Shown: positions 25,355-34,210, counted from the first letter of the stretch. The stretch is 51,894 nucleotides of DNA from Zavarzinella formosa DSM 19928 (GCF_000255705.1 NZ_JH636440.1:1-51894); one strand, 5' to 3'. The notes: a model not told the origin generated them from the sequence alone. Numbers and translations are program-made.

Positions 25355-25906
25355 CTACTTCCAGACTTCGACTCGCAAGATCTGACCGCCGTGATATGAC
25401 AGCCGGACATATTCTCCCTCACGGATCGGGCCACCGTTCACGCTCATTTTTTCGAGACCGCCGTGAAAGCTTTCATCCATCCAAAATGACGAGTCTCCGA
25501 CCGTGAAATACTCGCCGTTCACGCGCCCTTTGGCATCGAGCCGGGTGGAATAATTCCGCACGTTCCCCTCAACAACTTCAAAATCCCCGGTGCGGGCCTG
25601 CCGAAGACAGGCACACCGGTCAATGGTGATATGCACCGCTCCGATCCAAGCGACCACCGTAAGGAATAACACCACCACATAGACCATGAAGTGCGGCCGG
25701 ACGTACTCGCCCATCTGCGGGTGGGCGGCCTTCATTTTTTCCCAACTGGCCGAAGACATCAGCAACGGCCGCCGGTTATGCAGGCGACGATCATTGCCGC
25801 TGAACAACAAATACGCGATTCCTGAAAACATCAACACCATGCCCCAAAAGGCAAACCGCATGGCGCCAAACCCTTCCTCCCGGATGTCGTAAGTGGTGAT
25901 GAACAT
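25355..25906 (-). CDS. predicted membrane protein with two transmembrane segments
   Basis: A 183-residue protein (start ATG 25906) with two hydrophobic segments: AMRFAFWGMVLMFSGIAYLLF near the N-terminus and MVYVVVLFLTVVAWIGAVHI in the middle. The C-terminal 80 residues form a beta-rich soluble domain (VEGNVRNYSTR, YFTVGDSSFW), which looks like a small OB- or SH3-like barrel. I do not recognise a family. It begins five bases after the DUF2252 stop and is probably co-transcribed with it. A longer frame from 25957 would overlap that gene and is less likely. Confidence 0.65.
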   Translation of the reverse strand: MFITTYDIREEGFGAMRFAFWGMVLMFSGIAYLLFSGNDRRLHNRRPLLMSSASWEKMKAAHPQMGEYVRPHFMVYVVVLFLTVVAWIGAVHITIDRCACLRQARTGDFEVVEGNVRNYSTRLDAKGRVNGEYFTVGDSSFWMDESFHGGLEKMSVNGGPIREGEYVRLSYHGGQILRVEVWK

Positions 25907-25911
25907 GCCGC

Positions 25912-27030
25912 TTATTTTCTTTTGCCCGCCCCGCCCTCGGCCGTTGATTTTTGCCACTCGTGCCAGTCGTGTTCCAACACGGCGACCATTTCGCGGGCGG
26001 CTTTCCGGAGCCAGCCTTTCTTGCGGCGGTCCAGGTCTTCCAAGATGGCGGGGATGGAGGCCGGCGTGCCCACATGGATGTTGGCGGCCTCGGCTCCCAT
26101 CGCGGTGAGGAGGCGTGTTTGGTCCGTGATGTTTCGCAGGTGTTGCAATTCAATGCGGGAGCATCGCGGGGCCAGCCGGCGGATGATCCATGAACCGTGC
26201 GGCTTGAAATGCGGGTCCGGGCATCGGCTGGCTTTTTTGATCGCGTCGGCCGCGCGGGAGCGAAAGCCCAAATCCCGGCTGTACGCCCAGTCCGTCGCCG
26301 GCGGGGTGACAGCCTTTGCCTCGCGGGCGATCCAGCCTCCGGCCCATTCGGCGAGGCCAAGATATCGCGGTTTTCCGAGGCTTCCCACCCCGACCATCGG
26401 CCGCAGGCGGTATTGGGCGTCGAGATGCTTCACCGGCATCTCGGCGATCATCAATTTCTTGACATCCGGCGGCAGATCCACCCCCGGCGTTTGAAGCAGG
26501 CGGGAGAGATGGCCCCAGAACTCAATGGGGCTGCGTTCCTTGTGCATCGCCATCGCCCGCAATTCCGGATGCCGTTCTTCCAGCACAAACGGCCCGCCCC
26601 TCGCGGCCAACGTATGGTGATACCCCTTGAGAATCACCCGGCAGGCATCCCGGAACGGAATGGTCAACACCCGCGCCCGCCGGGCCAGTCGCACACTCGC
26701 GGCCAATCGCACGAGATCTTGCGTGTACGGCAGGTCGTCGGCTTCGTCAAAGTCGTTGATGCCCCACACCAACCGGCCGTCGGTGTCCCGCCAGGTGCCG
26801 TAATTCTCGACGTGCAAATCGCCGACCGACAACACCGTCGGCGCCACGATGAGTTCGGCGCACACTCGCGGCCAATGTTGCGCCCACCGATAATACGTCC
26901 CGCGAAAGAACGGAAACATCGACTGCGGATTGGCCATCAGCCGATGCTTGTGCCGCAGATCGTCGCTTTGCAACGGAACAAACGACCCGAGCCAGTGTTC
27001 GTAGTCGGAGGTGGCGGAGGTGAAATCCAT
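25912..27030 (-). CDS. DUF2252 family protein
   Basis: A 372-residue protein. Landmarks are FFRGTYYRWAQHW, SVGDLHVENYGTW and GINDFDEADDLPYTQDLVRLA, the DUF2252 signature. The family has a protein-kinase-like/phosphotransferase fold in which the GDLHxEN and DFDEA motifs resemble the catalytic and metal-binding loops of aminoglycoside-type kinases. Substrate unknown. The start at 27030 has AAGGGA eight bases before it; the longer frame to 27099 lacks this support. Leads a probable two-gene operon with the membrane protein. Confidence 0.88.
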   Translation of the reverse strand: MDFTSATSDYEHWLGSFVPLQSDDLRHKHRLMANPQSMFPFFRGTYYRWAQHWPRVCAELIVAPTVLSVGDLHVENYGTWRDTDGRLVWGINDFDEADDLPYTQDLVRLAASVRLARRARVLTIPFRDACRVILKGYHHTLAARGGPFVLEERHPELRAMAMHKERSPIEFWGHLSRLLQTPGVDLPPDVKKLMIAEMPVKHLDAQYRLRPMVGVGSLGKPRYLGLAEWAGGWIAREAKAVTPPATDWAYSRDLGFRSRAADAIKKASRCPDPHFKPHGSWIIRRLAPRCSRIELQHLRNITDQTRLLTAMGAEAANIHVGTPASIPAILEDLDRRKKGWLRKAAREMVAVLEHDWHEWQKSTAEGGAGKRK

Positions 27031-27175
27031 TTGGAGAGTCCCTTCTTCGATCGTCACTATTTGTCGTTCACATCGTGTCTGTCGGAAGTCCCGGCTCATT
27101 GGCCGTCGTGATCGGAACGAGGCAACAATTCCAAGACCGTTCGTAATTCGGAAAATATTTCGACGAAAACCCTTT

Positions 27176-27391
27176 TCACGATTTTGCTTCGCAGATCGCT
27201 ATTGCAACCGCCTCGCGGACATGGGCGGTGAGTTGTTCCGTAAACTCGGGAGTGAAATACCGGGCAAATCGAGTTTGAATCTTCTGCCGCATTTCTTCTG
27301 CCGATGCCGCCTCGGCCAACAAGTTGGCCGAGGCGTGAATTGAGGAATCAATTGTTCCGGCTGCCGTCTCGCTTGTTTCAGAGGATTTCAT
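27176..27391 (-). CDS. small hypothetical protein
   Basis: A 71-residue protein, helical by composition (AEEMRQKIQTRFARYFTPEF, REAVAIAICEAKS), with no cysteine pair or membrane segment. A weak GAGG precedes the ATG. It stands alone between the DUF2252 gene and a nested repeat element. Coding potential is plausible but not strong. Confidence 0.5.
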   Translation of the reverse strand: MKSSETSETAAGTIDSSIHASANLLAEAASAEEMRQKIQTRFARYFTPEFTEQLTAHVREAVAIAICEAKS

Positions 27392-27423
27392 CGTTGACCG
27401 CCTCTAACTGATGTGGCCTTGGC

Positions 27424-27647
27424 TTTCCGGTCTGAAGGACCGGCTAACATAGCCCGGCCCGTGAGGGCCGGGAACACGGCGCCCGAAAAGGCTTTCCGGT
27501 CTGAAGGACCGGTTATCGGCGGGGCTGTTTTCCCGGCCCTCGCGGACCTTTAACAGATAATCGGTCCTTCAGACCGAGGTCGTTCGACGGGTTGCTTACC
27601 CGGCCCTCACGGACCGGGCTATGTTAGCCGGTCCTTCAGACCGGAAA
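27424..27647. repeat. nested inverted-repeat element, family I, copy 2
   Basis: Outer arms 27424-27472 and 27599-27647 match as reverse complements over 49 bp with one mismatch. The core CCGGTCTGAAGGACCGG is followed by CTAACATAGCCCGGCCC. An inner pair (CCGGTCTGAAGGACCGGTTATC near 27497 and its complement near 27558) repeats the theme. Organisation matches copy 1 at 22753 although arm sequences differ, so both arms of each copy have changed in concert. It accounts for the 27392-27692 gap. Confidence 0.9.
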
Positions 27648-27692
27648 ACCAACATCCCGCCAGTCATTGGTCATTGGTCATTGGTCATTGCC

Positions 27693-28181
27693 TCATTCCA
27701 TCACATACGGCGAATCCTTCACGTCCTCGTGCCGGATTTCGTCGATGGGGTCCTGTCGTTTCCAGCCTTTGTAAAGCCGGTTGGCGCCGTTGAACACCAA
27801 ACCGTCCGTGTCGCCGACGTTTTTGTAGGCGTGGACGACGCCCGGCGGGATGACGAGGGCGAACGGGTCGCCGTCGCCGACGGTCTTGATGTCCCGGTGG
27901 CCGTAAGTCGGGGAGGCCGGGCGGGCGTCCCAGAGGAACACTTTGAATTGGGACGGGCCGATGAAGCAAAAGTAATCTGTCTGGTCGATGTGCTCATGCG
28001 GACCGCGGGCGACGCCCGGCTTTGTCTGGGACATATAGGCCATCACCGGGTGATGGGCCGGGTCCAGTTCGTCGTGCCGAAAATACTCGCAGAGCCAGCC
28101 CCGGTGATCGTTGAAAAATTTCAGCGGTTTCCAAATGACGCCGTCAATCGGCCCGTCGCGGAAGGTCATGATCCGTTCCAT
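27693..28181 (-). CDS. RmlC-like dTDP-4-dehydrorhamnose 3,5-epimerase family protein
   Basis: A 162-residue cupin of the RmlC type: DGVIWKPLKFFNDHRGWLCEYF, SQTKPGVARGPHEH (catalytic-type His in the H-x-H), VFLWDARP, and IPPGVVHAYKNVG. True RmlC enzymes convert dTDP-4-keto-6-deoxyglucose to the L-lyxo form for rhamnose synthesis. No rmlA, rmlB or rmlD is nearby, and the protein is slightly short, so it may act on a different nucleotide sugar. A second possible start is ATG 28169, which has a better ribosome site. Confidence 0.82.
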   Translation of the reverse strand: MERIMTFRDGPIDGVIWKPLKFFNDHRGWLCEYFRHDELDPAHHPVMAYMSQTKPGVARGPHEHIDQTDYFCFIGPSQFKVFLWDARPASPTYGHRDIKTVGDGDPFALVIPPGVVHAYKNVGDTDGLVFNGANRLYKGWKRQDPIDEIRHEDVKDSPYVME

Positions 28182-28320
28182 TCAAATCAAGTTCGGAAGA
28201 GTTACCCCGGATTATACGGCCCCGGCGTCCGGTGACCGGTCCCCAACTGGCCTGTAAGATGGGCGGGGGCCTGTGGTATTCTCCCGGATGCCCTAACAAC
28301 CCTGTCTGGAACCGGAATCC

Positions 28321-29670
28321 ATGAAGCCGACCGATCGACCGCGACCCACCATCAGCCGATCCGAATGGGGGCTGTTGATGCTGCTCGCGGCCGTGCAGTT
28401 CACGAACATTCTCGACTTCGTGATTGTGATGCCGCTCGCCCCGCTGGCCCGCGAACAATATTCGATCACTCCCAAACAGTTCGGCTATATCGTCGGCTCT
28501 TACGGGTTCGCAGCCTGTTTGGGAAGTTTGTTGTCGGCGAAGTTTCTCGACCGGTTTTGCCGCAAGCGAGCGTTGTTGTCGCTGTATCTCGGGTTCACCG
28601 TCAGCACATTGTTGTGCGGCCTCGCGCCGACTTATGAATCATTGGTGGTCGCGCGGGCGGTCGCCGGGTTCTTCGGCGGCGTCGTCGGAGCGGCGGTGAT
28701 GGCGATTGTCGGCGATGTGTTCGCGGACTACCGGCGGGGAACGGCGATGGGCGTCGTGATGTCGGCCTTCGCGGTGGCTTCCGTCATTGGCATCCCCATC
28801 GGCATGTTCCTCGCGGAAAACTTCGACGTCGGCGCCCCCTTCACCGCCTTGGCCGGATTGAGCATGATTGTCTGGTTCTTGGGCTTTTTCTTGCTGCCGT
28901 CGTTGCGGGGTCACATGCTGGCCGGCCGGAAACACCCCACCATTTTGGAATTGGCCGGTTCGCGGAATCACCTGCTGGCCTACGCCTTCAACCTGACCCT
29001 GACGACGAGCGGCTTTCTGGTCGTCCCGTTCATCGCGGACGCGATGGTCACCAACGCCGGGCAGTCGAAGGAAAACGTGAAATACGTTTACTTGGTCGGC
29101 GGGATATTCACGCTGGTTTCCACGAACGTGATCGGCCGGCTGGCGGACCGTTTCGGCAAGAAATTCGTGTTCCGGATTGTGGCCATTGCCGCCATCGTCA
29201 TGGCCCTGATCCTGACGAATCTGCATCCGGTGCCGCTGTGGGTGGTGATTCTCGTTTGCACCGGGTTCATGGTGTGTATGTCCGGCCGGTTCGTGCCCGC
29301 GCAGGCCCTCATCACCGGCAGCGCCCGTCCGGAGGTTCGCGGCGGCTTCCTCAGTTTGAATTCCTCCATCGGCTTTCTGGCGATGGGCCTCGCCAGCACC
29401 ATCGCCGGAATGCTTGTCGGCTCAAATGAACCTCCGACCACAAAATTCGGGGAAAAATTGCAGGGCCTCATCGCACTCGCCATCATGGCCATCGGGATGC
29501 TCGTCGGTCAAAGCCCCGACAGCCGGTTGCCCGGCTACCCGCTGGTGGGAATCATTTCCTCACTCTCGGCCGTGATTAGCCTGGTCTTGGTGGGATTGCT
29601 GAAGACAGGCGATGTGCCGAACACGTCTCATGTGTTGCCGACGCCGGAGTTGGTTGAGGAAGTGGTTTGA
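28321..29670 (+). CDS. major facilitator superfamily transporter
   Basis: A 449-residue inner-membrane carrier with about twelve hydrophobic segments. The first helix (LLMLLAAVQFTNILDFVIVMPL) carries the D-x-x-I-V-MPL pattern of drug:H+ antiporter-like carriers; the loop after helix 2 (AKFLDRFCRKRALL) is the MFS A-motif, and GRLADRFGKKFVFRI is its repeat in the second half. Substrate may be a drug, sugar or metabolite; the sequence does not decide. It has its own upstream region and a strong hairpin downstream. No neighbouring gene suggests a substrate. Confidence 0.9.
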   Translation: MKPTDRPRPTISRSEWGLLMLLAAVQFTNILDFVIVMPLAPLAREQYSITPKQFGYIVGSYGFAACLGSLLSAKFLDRFCRKRALLSLYLGFTVSTLLCGLAPTYESLVVARAVAGFFGGVVGAAVMAIVGDVFADYRRGTAMGVVMSAFAVASVIGIPIGMFLAENFDVGAPFTALAGLSMIVWFLGFFLLPSLRGHMLAGRKHPTILELAGSRNHLLAYAFNLTLTTSGFLVVPFIADAMVTNAGQSKENVKYVYLVGGIFTLVSTNVIGRLADRFGKKFVFRIVAIAAIVMALILTNLHPVPLWVVILVCTGFMVCMSGRFVPAQALITGSARPEVRGGFLSLNSSIGFLAMGLASTIAGMLVGSNEPPTTKFGEKLQGLIALAIMAIGMLVGQSPDSRLPGYPLVGIISSLSAVISLVLVGLLKTGDVPNTSHVLPTPELVEEVV

Positions 29671-29749
29671 GAGTTGTGAAGTTTGGAAGAGAAGAGTTCT
29701 TCCATGCAACGTTCTTTGCCGGGGTTTGCGGTCCCCCGGCCATTGCAAA

Positions 29750-29775
29750 AACCCATCAGCAATCGCTGATGGGTT
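29750..29775. terminator. terminator hairpin between MFS and helical protein genes
   Basis: AACCCATCAGC and GCTGATGGGTT form an 11-bp perfect stem with an AATC loop. CAAAA precedes it and GTTTTCG follows nearby. Placed between two convergent genes, it can serve both. Confidence 0.6.
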
Positions 29776-29844
29776 GGGGCGTTTTCGTGAGTAATGTTCG
29801 CGGAGAGGGGCGGCGAACACGGCCTCCCTCGAATCGCCGGGTGG

Positions 29845-30192
29845 TTAATCCCGGCTTTGGGCGAATTCGAGATCGACAATGGCGTCGTCGATGGCCTTCC
29901 TGGAATTGGCCCAATGGGCTTCGAGTTCCTTGTCGAGGAATTCCAGATGCTTCAGAAGCTGCTCGCGGCGGCCGCCGTAAGTGTGCTTGCTTTCCTTCAC
30001 ATCGATGATCGCTTCCTTGACGGCCTTGTGGGCGGCCTTGACCTGTTCGTGCTTCGTTTCCCCCTTCAGATGCTCCTTGGCCCTTTCCAGTTCCCGGATG
30101 GCTTCCTTGAGCTTCGGATGATCGGCCCGCGCGTCGCCAGCCGCCAGAAACAGCCCCAGACCAAAGGCCATCGTCACAATCGCTCGCATCAT
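29845..30192 (-). CDS. exported helical protein
   Basis: About 115 residues. A signal peptide (RAIVTMAFGLGLFLAAGDARA) is followed by an almost wholly helical, charged body: KEAIRELERAKEHLKG, KAVKEAIIDVKESKH, LLKHLEFLDKELEAHW. The body looks like a periplasmic helical bundle or coiled coil. The start at 30192 has AGGAG six bases upstream; the longer frame from 30240 would bury the signal. No family recognised; small exported proteins of this kind are frequent in planctomycetes. Confidence 0.72.
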   Translation of the reverse strand: MMRAIVTMAFGLGLFLAAGDARADHPKLKEAIRELERAKEHLKGETKHEQVKAAHKAVKEAIIDVKESKHTYGGRREQLLKHLEFLDKELEAHWANSRKAIDDAIVDLEFAQSRD

Positions 30193-30627
30193 CATGAACT
30201 CCTGTTCGAGCCATCGAAGCCTGCGGAAAAGAAGGGACAAAACCCCGGACCACCCGGCCCGTTTCCCGCCACTTTGAACCGCTATGTTTGGCGGTTTGCT
30301 TCTCTATTCTCCGTCAGTTGCCCCGACGCATTCCATGCCGTCCGGGCCGCCCGACCGGCATCGTCGCCGGTCGAGGCACTGAGATGATAGCCAGCGCTTC
30401 AAGCCGCAACCAAATTCTCATTTCTTACCTTTTCTTCAGGGGCCTGCGAAGCGTTTTGTCCCCTTCGTTTGCCTCGAACTACGTTGGCGGCATTCGCTCC
30501 AAGAGGGCAATGCCGGGAAAGATTTTTGCCATCCCCCTCCGCGTCGCCCACGCCACTCGCAGCCCGCTTCCCAACACCCGCGTCCGATGGCCGACGCCGT
30601 GGTTTCCCCACAATGGCTCGCACGCGG
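30193..30627. other. 435-base region without a clear gene
   Basis: Holds only a small AACCGC/GCGGTT hairpin near 30278. Just beyond the stop of the zinc-ribbon gene, about 20 bases resemble the sequence after its paralog at 31194, a remnant of the duplication. No convincing coding sequence or RNA gene was seen. Confidence 0.5.
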
Positions 30628-31113
30628 TCAAAGCCATCTCTTGAAATACCCTTCCTCCGCGAGGAGCCACCCTGCCCAGGCGATGACAAAGAGGCTCATG
30701 AAGACGCAGACCAGCCGGGCGCCGGGCCGGCCGAATCGTCGGACAAGGGACTGTGTTTTCGGATGCTCAAAGAACCAATCCGCATTGAAGGCGGCGCCGA
30801 CCAGCCCGAACAATCCCCCGGCGAAAAACCCCGCCGTCCACAAGGCGGTTTGCATCTCGCATCCGTCGTGGATGAGCAGAAACGAGACCACTCCCAAGAC
30901 GATGAACGCCACAACGACGGCCATCAACCGCTCGTCGCTGATATCCTTGTTTCGTTCCCCCTCGGAGGTGACGGAGTCAGTGATCGAGGCCGACAACGTC
31001 TTGTTCTTATCGGCCCACCCCGGCCACGACTGCCAGGCACTGGCCCGGCCACAGGCACAGGGGGCATCCTCCTGTTCGCGGAAGGCATTGCAACGCGGGC
31101 ATCTCACCGCCAT
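30628..31113 (-). CDS. zinc-ribbon membrane protein (tandem paralog 1)
   Basis: A 161-residue protein: N-terminal zinc ribbon (CPRC at 5-8, CAC around 19-21), a polar linker, and three hydrophobic segments (LMAVVVAFIVLGVVSFLLI, ALWTAGFFAGGLFGLVGAAF, VCVFMSLFVIAWAGWLL). A GGAG six bases before the ATG supports the start. The gene at 31194 has the same plan and length, so they are tandem duplicates. The ribbon-plus-membrane layout suggests a cytoplasmic metal-binding head on a membrane anchor; function unknown. Confidence 0.8.
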   Translation of the reverse strand: MAVRCPRCNAFREQEDAPCACGRASAWQSWPGWADKNKTLSASITDSVTSEGERNKDISDERLMAVVVAFIVLGVVSFLLIHDGCEMQTALWTAGFFAGGLFGLVGAAFNADWFFEHPKTQSLVRRFGRPGARLVCVFMSLFVIAWAGWLLAEEGYFKRWL

Positions 31114-31193
31114 GATGACTCCCGTGGTCCGACTTGTCCGTCAGGGCCGGGCTTTTGATCTTTCCGCATGATCGCCAGAATCGCCGCTCGCGG

Positions 31194-31712
31194 TCAAAAC
31201 CATTTCTGGAGATACCCCTCATATTGGAGGAGCCAGCCGCCAAGGCCAATGAAGATGATGCCCAGGAGGATGTGAATTATCCGGAGGCCGGACTTTCCGA
31301 ACAAATCGACGAGATGCTCTGTTTTCCCCTGATCGAAGAACCAATTCCAATTGAAAACCGCGGCGCAAATCACGGACGAGCCGAAAATGAAGGTGCATGC
31401 CGCATACACAGCGGTTCTCACGTCGCACCCGGCGTAGACAAGCAACCCACCGATCAACACCAGCAAGATGACAAAAATAACGGCGGCCTGAAGCCTCGGC
31501 CCGCTGAGTCCCGAAATTCCCGAGGAATCGGAACGGGATTCGTGGGAAACGGATTCCGATATCGAAGCCTGAAGCGTCGGCTTCGGCTGCTGCTGCTGCT
31601 GGACCGGCGCGACCGGCAACCCCCACGACGACCGCGTGGCGGGCTGGCCGCAAACGCAGGGCGTGTCGTCCCGTTCCCGGAGAGCATTACAACGCGGACA
31701 TTTCATTGCCAT
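31194..31712 (-). CDS. zinc-ribbon membrane protein (tandem paralog 2)
   Basis: A 172-residue paralog of the downstream gene. The ribbon CPRC and CVC are kept; the linker is longer and has a Gln run (VQQQQQPKP). Hydrophobic segments are AAVIFVILLVLIGGLLVY, AVYAACTFIFGSSVICAAVF and IHILLGIIFIGLGGWLL, ending in the same GW-aromatic-basic tail (LQKWF versus FKRWL). The start at 31712 was chosen because MAMKCPRC aligns with MAVRCPRC of the paralog. It follows the gene at 31726 closely and may share its transcript. Confidence 0.8.
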   Translation of the reverse strand: MAMKCPRCNALRERDDTPCVCGQPATRSSWGLPVAPVQQQQQPKPTLQASISESVSHESRSDSSGISGLSGPRLQAAVIFVILLVLIGGLLVYAGCDVRTAVYAACTFIFGSSVICAAVFNWNWFFDQGKTEHLVDLFGKSGLRIIHILLGIIFIGLGGWLLQYEGYLQKWF

Positions 31713-31725
31713 GTTCAAGTCCGAT

Positions 31726-32247
31726 TCAATTGGTTGTCGTTTTCAAATGTGATCGCAGACTTTGACACATCTCCGCCGGCCCAAGGAACTCGATCCGGAA
31801 CCTTCCTTGATTGTCGTTTTCGATCACGAGAACCCAAGCCCGGCCTTGGTCGGCGACTCCCAGCAGATTGGAGCCCCCTTCATCGGCCGGGGAAGCGCGA
31901 AACAGACGCAATCGCCGACCAAAAACCACCCGTTCATACGGATCGAACAAGGCGACCTCCGCCACGATATTGTCATGATGATGAATGTAATAGGTGTGGC
32001 CGGATTGATCTGCAAACGGGGTCAGCCAGCCCAGGAGGCCCGACAATTCAACAGTGGCATCGCCGAGTTGCAATGCCTCGGCGTCCCCCGGCCGAACGAC
32101 CGGCGTCTCCGGCGCCTCGATATCGCAAATCGTGACGGCCTCATCAAAAAGATCACGCCGGATGCGCAACTGGCCGTCAAAGCAGCCGAGAACAGGCCCC
32201 GTTTGCGAGGCCGCGCGTTTCGGCCAGTGTTGTTTGCGATGCTCCAT
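31726..32247 (-). CDS. hypothetical protein upstream of the zinc-ribbon pair
   Basis: About 173 residues, soluble, beta-rich (GQLRIRRDLFDEAVTI, HTYYIHHHDNIVAEVALFDPYERVVFGRRLRLF, RAWVLVIENDNQGRFRIEFLGP). No known motif. The frame is open to 32313, but the first residues are unlike the rest; ATG 32247 or 32262 is more likely. It ends 13 bases before the zinc-ribbon gene, suggesting a three-gene operon. Confidence 0.62.
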   Translation of the reverse strand: MEHRKQHWPKRAASQTGPVLGCFDGQLRIRRDLFDEAVTICDIEAPETPVVRPGDAEALQLGDATVELSGLLGWLTPFADQSGHTYYIHHHDNIVAEVALFDPYERVVFGRRLRLFRASPADEGGSNLLGVADQGRAWVLVIENDNQGRFRIEFLGPAEMCQSLRSHLKTTTN

Positions 32248-32370
32248 CAGCGGCCATTCCATTGTGACCACGGACCCCGAATGACAACAATGATTTGTCA
32301 GACCCGCTTTCATTCATTCTCGATGATGACGGGAATGCACGGCATTTGGTTAGCTGTCTGGTTCAATGGG

Positions 32371-32631
32371 CTAAGCATTACCAGTTTGTTCGTATGCTGC
32401 TGCGATTGCCTCAAGCAATGCCAGCGGCATAATGTTGCCCACATGCCAATTCTGGCAAAATGCACATGGATACGGTTCGACATCATGCCGGCGTTTGTCC
32501 CAGCGATTGTGTGCCGTCGCCGCTCGCACCGCAAGTTCTTCGGACTGATAAGCCATCTTTTTGCCGCATGTTTTCTCACGTCCGGACACCAAGCCGGCGT
32601 GCAGATGCAACTCATGCAATCGTTGATCCAC
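32371..32631 (-). CDS. small cysteine-containing conserved hypothetical protein
   Basis: An 86-residue protein starting at GTG 32631, with GGAG five bases upstream. The core CGKKMAYQSEELAVRAATAHN, then YPCAFCQNWHVG, resembles short widespread proteins where one Cys pairs with a CXXC-W-H motif to bind zinc. These are often phage- or island-associated, but no phage genes are near. Function unknown. Confidence 0.7.
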   Translation of the reverse strand: MDQRLHELHLHAGLVSGREKTCGKKMAYQSEELAVRAATAHNRWDKRRHDVEPYPCAFCQNWHVGNIMPLALLEAIAAAYEQTGNA

Positions 32632-32695
32632 GGAATCTCCGTTTGATTGGGCATCCCCGCCACATGACGCCGCGAAACTCCGGCAGGTTCGGCGC

Positions 32696-33505
32696 CTACC
32701 GGGCCGCCAGCAGTGCGGCGACTTTTTCCCAGCCGAGGGAGCGGGCGAGTTGCAGCGGAGTTTTGCCGTCGTGAGTGGCGGCCTTGGGATCGGCGCCGGC
32801 TTCCAGCAGGGTTTTCACGGTGGCGGCGTTGCCGGCCAGAGCCTCTTGATGCAGGAACGTCCAGCCTCGGTCGTCGGTCACTGTCAGCATGGACGGGTCT
32901 TCCTTCAGTTGCTTTCTCAGGGTGGCCGCCATGTTTTCGCTCATCGGGTGTTCCTGCGAGTCTGGCTGTTTTTTGCCAAACCAGCCTTTCAACAGCCCGC
33001 CTCCCTTGTTTGGTTCGGGGGCGACTCGGATTTTCGCCGGGTCGCCGAAGTTCAGGCCCCACGCGGCATCATGTTCCTGCCGTTCCGCGCGGCCCATCCG
33101 GGATCGCAGAAGATTGACCGTATAGGCCCCGAACACCTCGCCACTGATGCCGTACATCCAATCGCTGATCTCCCCAAGCGGCCGCCGCGCGGTGTCCCCG
33201 GCCTTGACGGACTTCAGCCAGTTCGGCGAATTCAGCAATACGCCGCTGACGAATTCGCCGTCGAAATCAACATCCCCCAGCCACATCTGCTCGACCTCGG
33301 GATTATCCGTTCCGCCCGCTTCCGGTTCGCCATCGGAAAATGCGGTTTTGACGCAAGCCATGTCAAGGGCCGGAATAATCCGCCGACGCTCCCAAGAGAC
33401 CTCTCGCCAGAAATACCGAAAAGACGCCCGCGCGTTCTCGCAGGCCTGTTGCATCTCGGGATCATTGTTGTCAAACATGAACACTTTGGAAGACGACTTA
33501 CTCAT
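32696..33505 (-). CDS. DUF2314 domain protein with C-terminal ankyrin repeats
   Basis: A 269-residue protein. Residues about 14-150 match DUF2314 (YegJ-like): ARASFRYFWREVSW, DMACVKTAF, EQMWLGDVDFDGEFVSGVLLNSP. After a linker with KGWFGKKQPDSQ come two ankyrin repeats (DRGWTFLHQEALAGNAATVKTLLEAGADP and HDGKTPLQLARSLG). DUF2314 proteins often stand near toxin or immunity genes; fusion to ankyrins implies protein binding. The start at 33505 (MSKSSSKVF) is preferred to 33616, because the added N-terminus does not look coding. Confidence 0.78.
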   Translation of the reverse strand: MSKSSSKVFMFDNNDPEMQQACENARASFRYFWREVSWERRRIIPALDMACVKTAFSDGEPEAGGTDNPEVEQMWLGDVDFDGEFVSGVLLNSPNWLKSVKAGDTARRPLGEISDWMYGISGEVFGAYTVNLLRSRMGRAERQEHDAAWGLNFGDPAKIRVAPEPNKGGGLLKGWFGKKQPDSQEHPMSENMAATLRKQLKEDPSMLTVTDDRGWTFLHQEALAGNAATVKTLLEAGADPKAATHDGKTPLQLARSLGWEKVAALLAAR

Positions 33506-33612
33506 GGCCGGATGTTTCCCGCTTACACATGTGTCAAAGGAAGAATAATTTGGAAAATGAATATCTCGCACAAAGCCGCTGAACTTCTTTCGGGTTTGAA
33601 GAATTGGTTCTG

Positions 33613-33945
33613 TCACTCGGGGAATTTGGGAAGCCCGCCGATGTGCGCGTCCGGCGGCCCGGATTCTTCGGGGGTCACGTTCGTCTGTCGGCCGGTCAAC
33701 CGGAATGCCATCACCGCACCCAGCATCGCGCCGCCGAGGGCCGTCCCGTAGATGAATAACAGATTCGACTCGCGGGCCTCAAACAAGACATACGAAACGA
33801 CAAACCCGATCAAACCCCCGAGGAATTCGCCGCCGAACCACAGCCCGATCAGCAGCAGAACCGCCAATATTGGCTGTCGGCCATGCTGGCTTGCCTTGGC
33901 GGCAATGCTCCGCCCGAGCCGGAACAAAACAACAATCTCCATCAT
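33613..33945 (-). CDS. small predicted membrane protein
   Basis: A 110-residue protein with three hydrophobic stretches (ILAVLLLIGLWFGGEFLGGLIGFVVSYVL, probably two helices, and IYGTALGGAMLGAVMAFRL) and a polar C-terminus rich in Pro and Gly. Glycine spacing (GGxxGG) suggests tight helix packing. No family recognised. It lies 108 bases upstream of the DUF2314 gene on the same strand. Confidence 0.72.
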   Translation of the reverse strand: MMEIVVLFRLGRSIAAKASQHGRQPILAVLLLIGLWFGGEFLGGLIGFVVSYVLFEARESNLLFIYGTALGGAMLGAVMAFRLTGRQTNVTPEESGPPDAHIGGLPKFPE

Positions 33946-34210
33946 CGGTCACCTCGCTCGCCACCCGGCCATGACTTGGCCATGTTTGCGGTGGTTGCAA
34001 GCTAACCGACGCTTGATTGTCAGTCAAAGTCATTCGGGGGAAGGTATTATCGACGCAAGAGGCCAGTCATCGCGCAATCGTTGAGCGTGTCGTGCGACCG
34101 TATGTTTGACCGGTCAATATGCCTTGAAAACAGCGTTTTTTGCGTGACTGGCGCGTCATATGCACCTTATCTCCCCGGAATATCCGCCCAATTTGAAAGG
34201 TGAAGCAACG

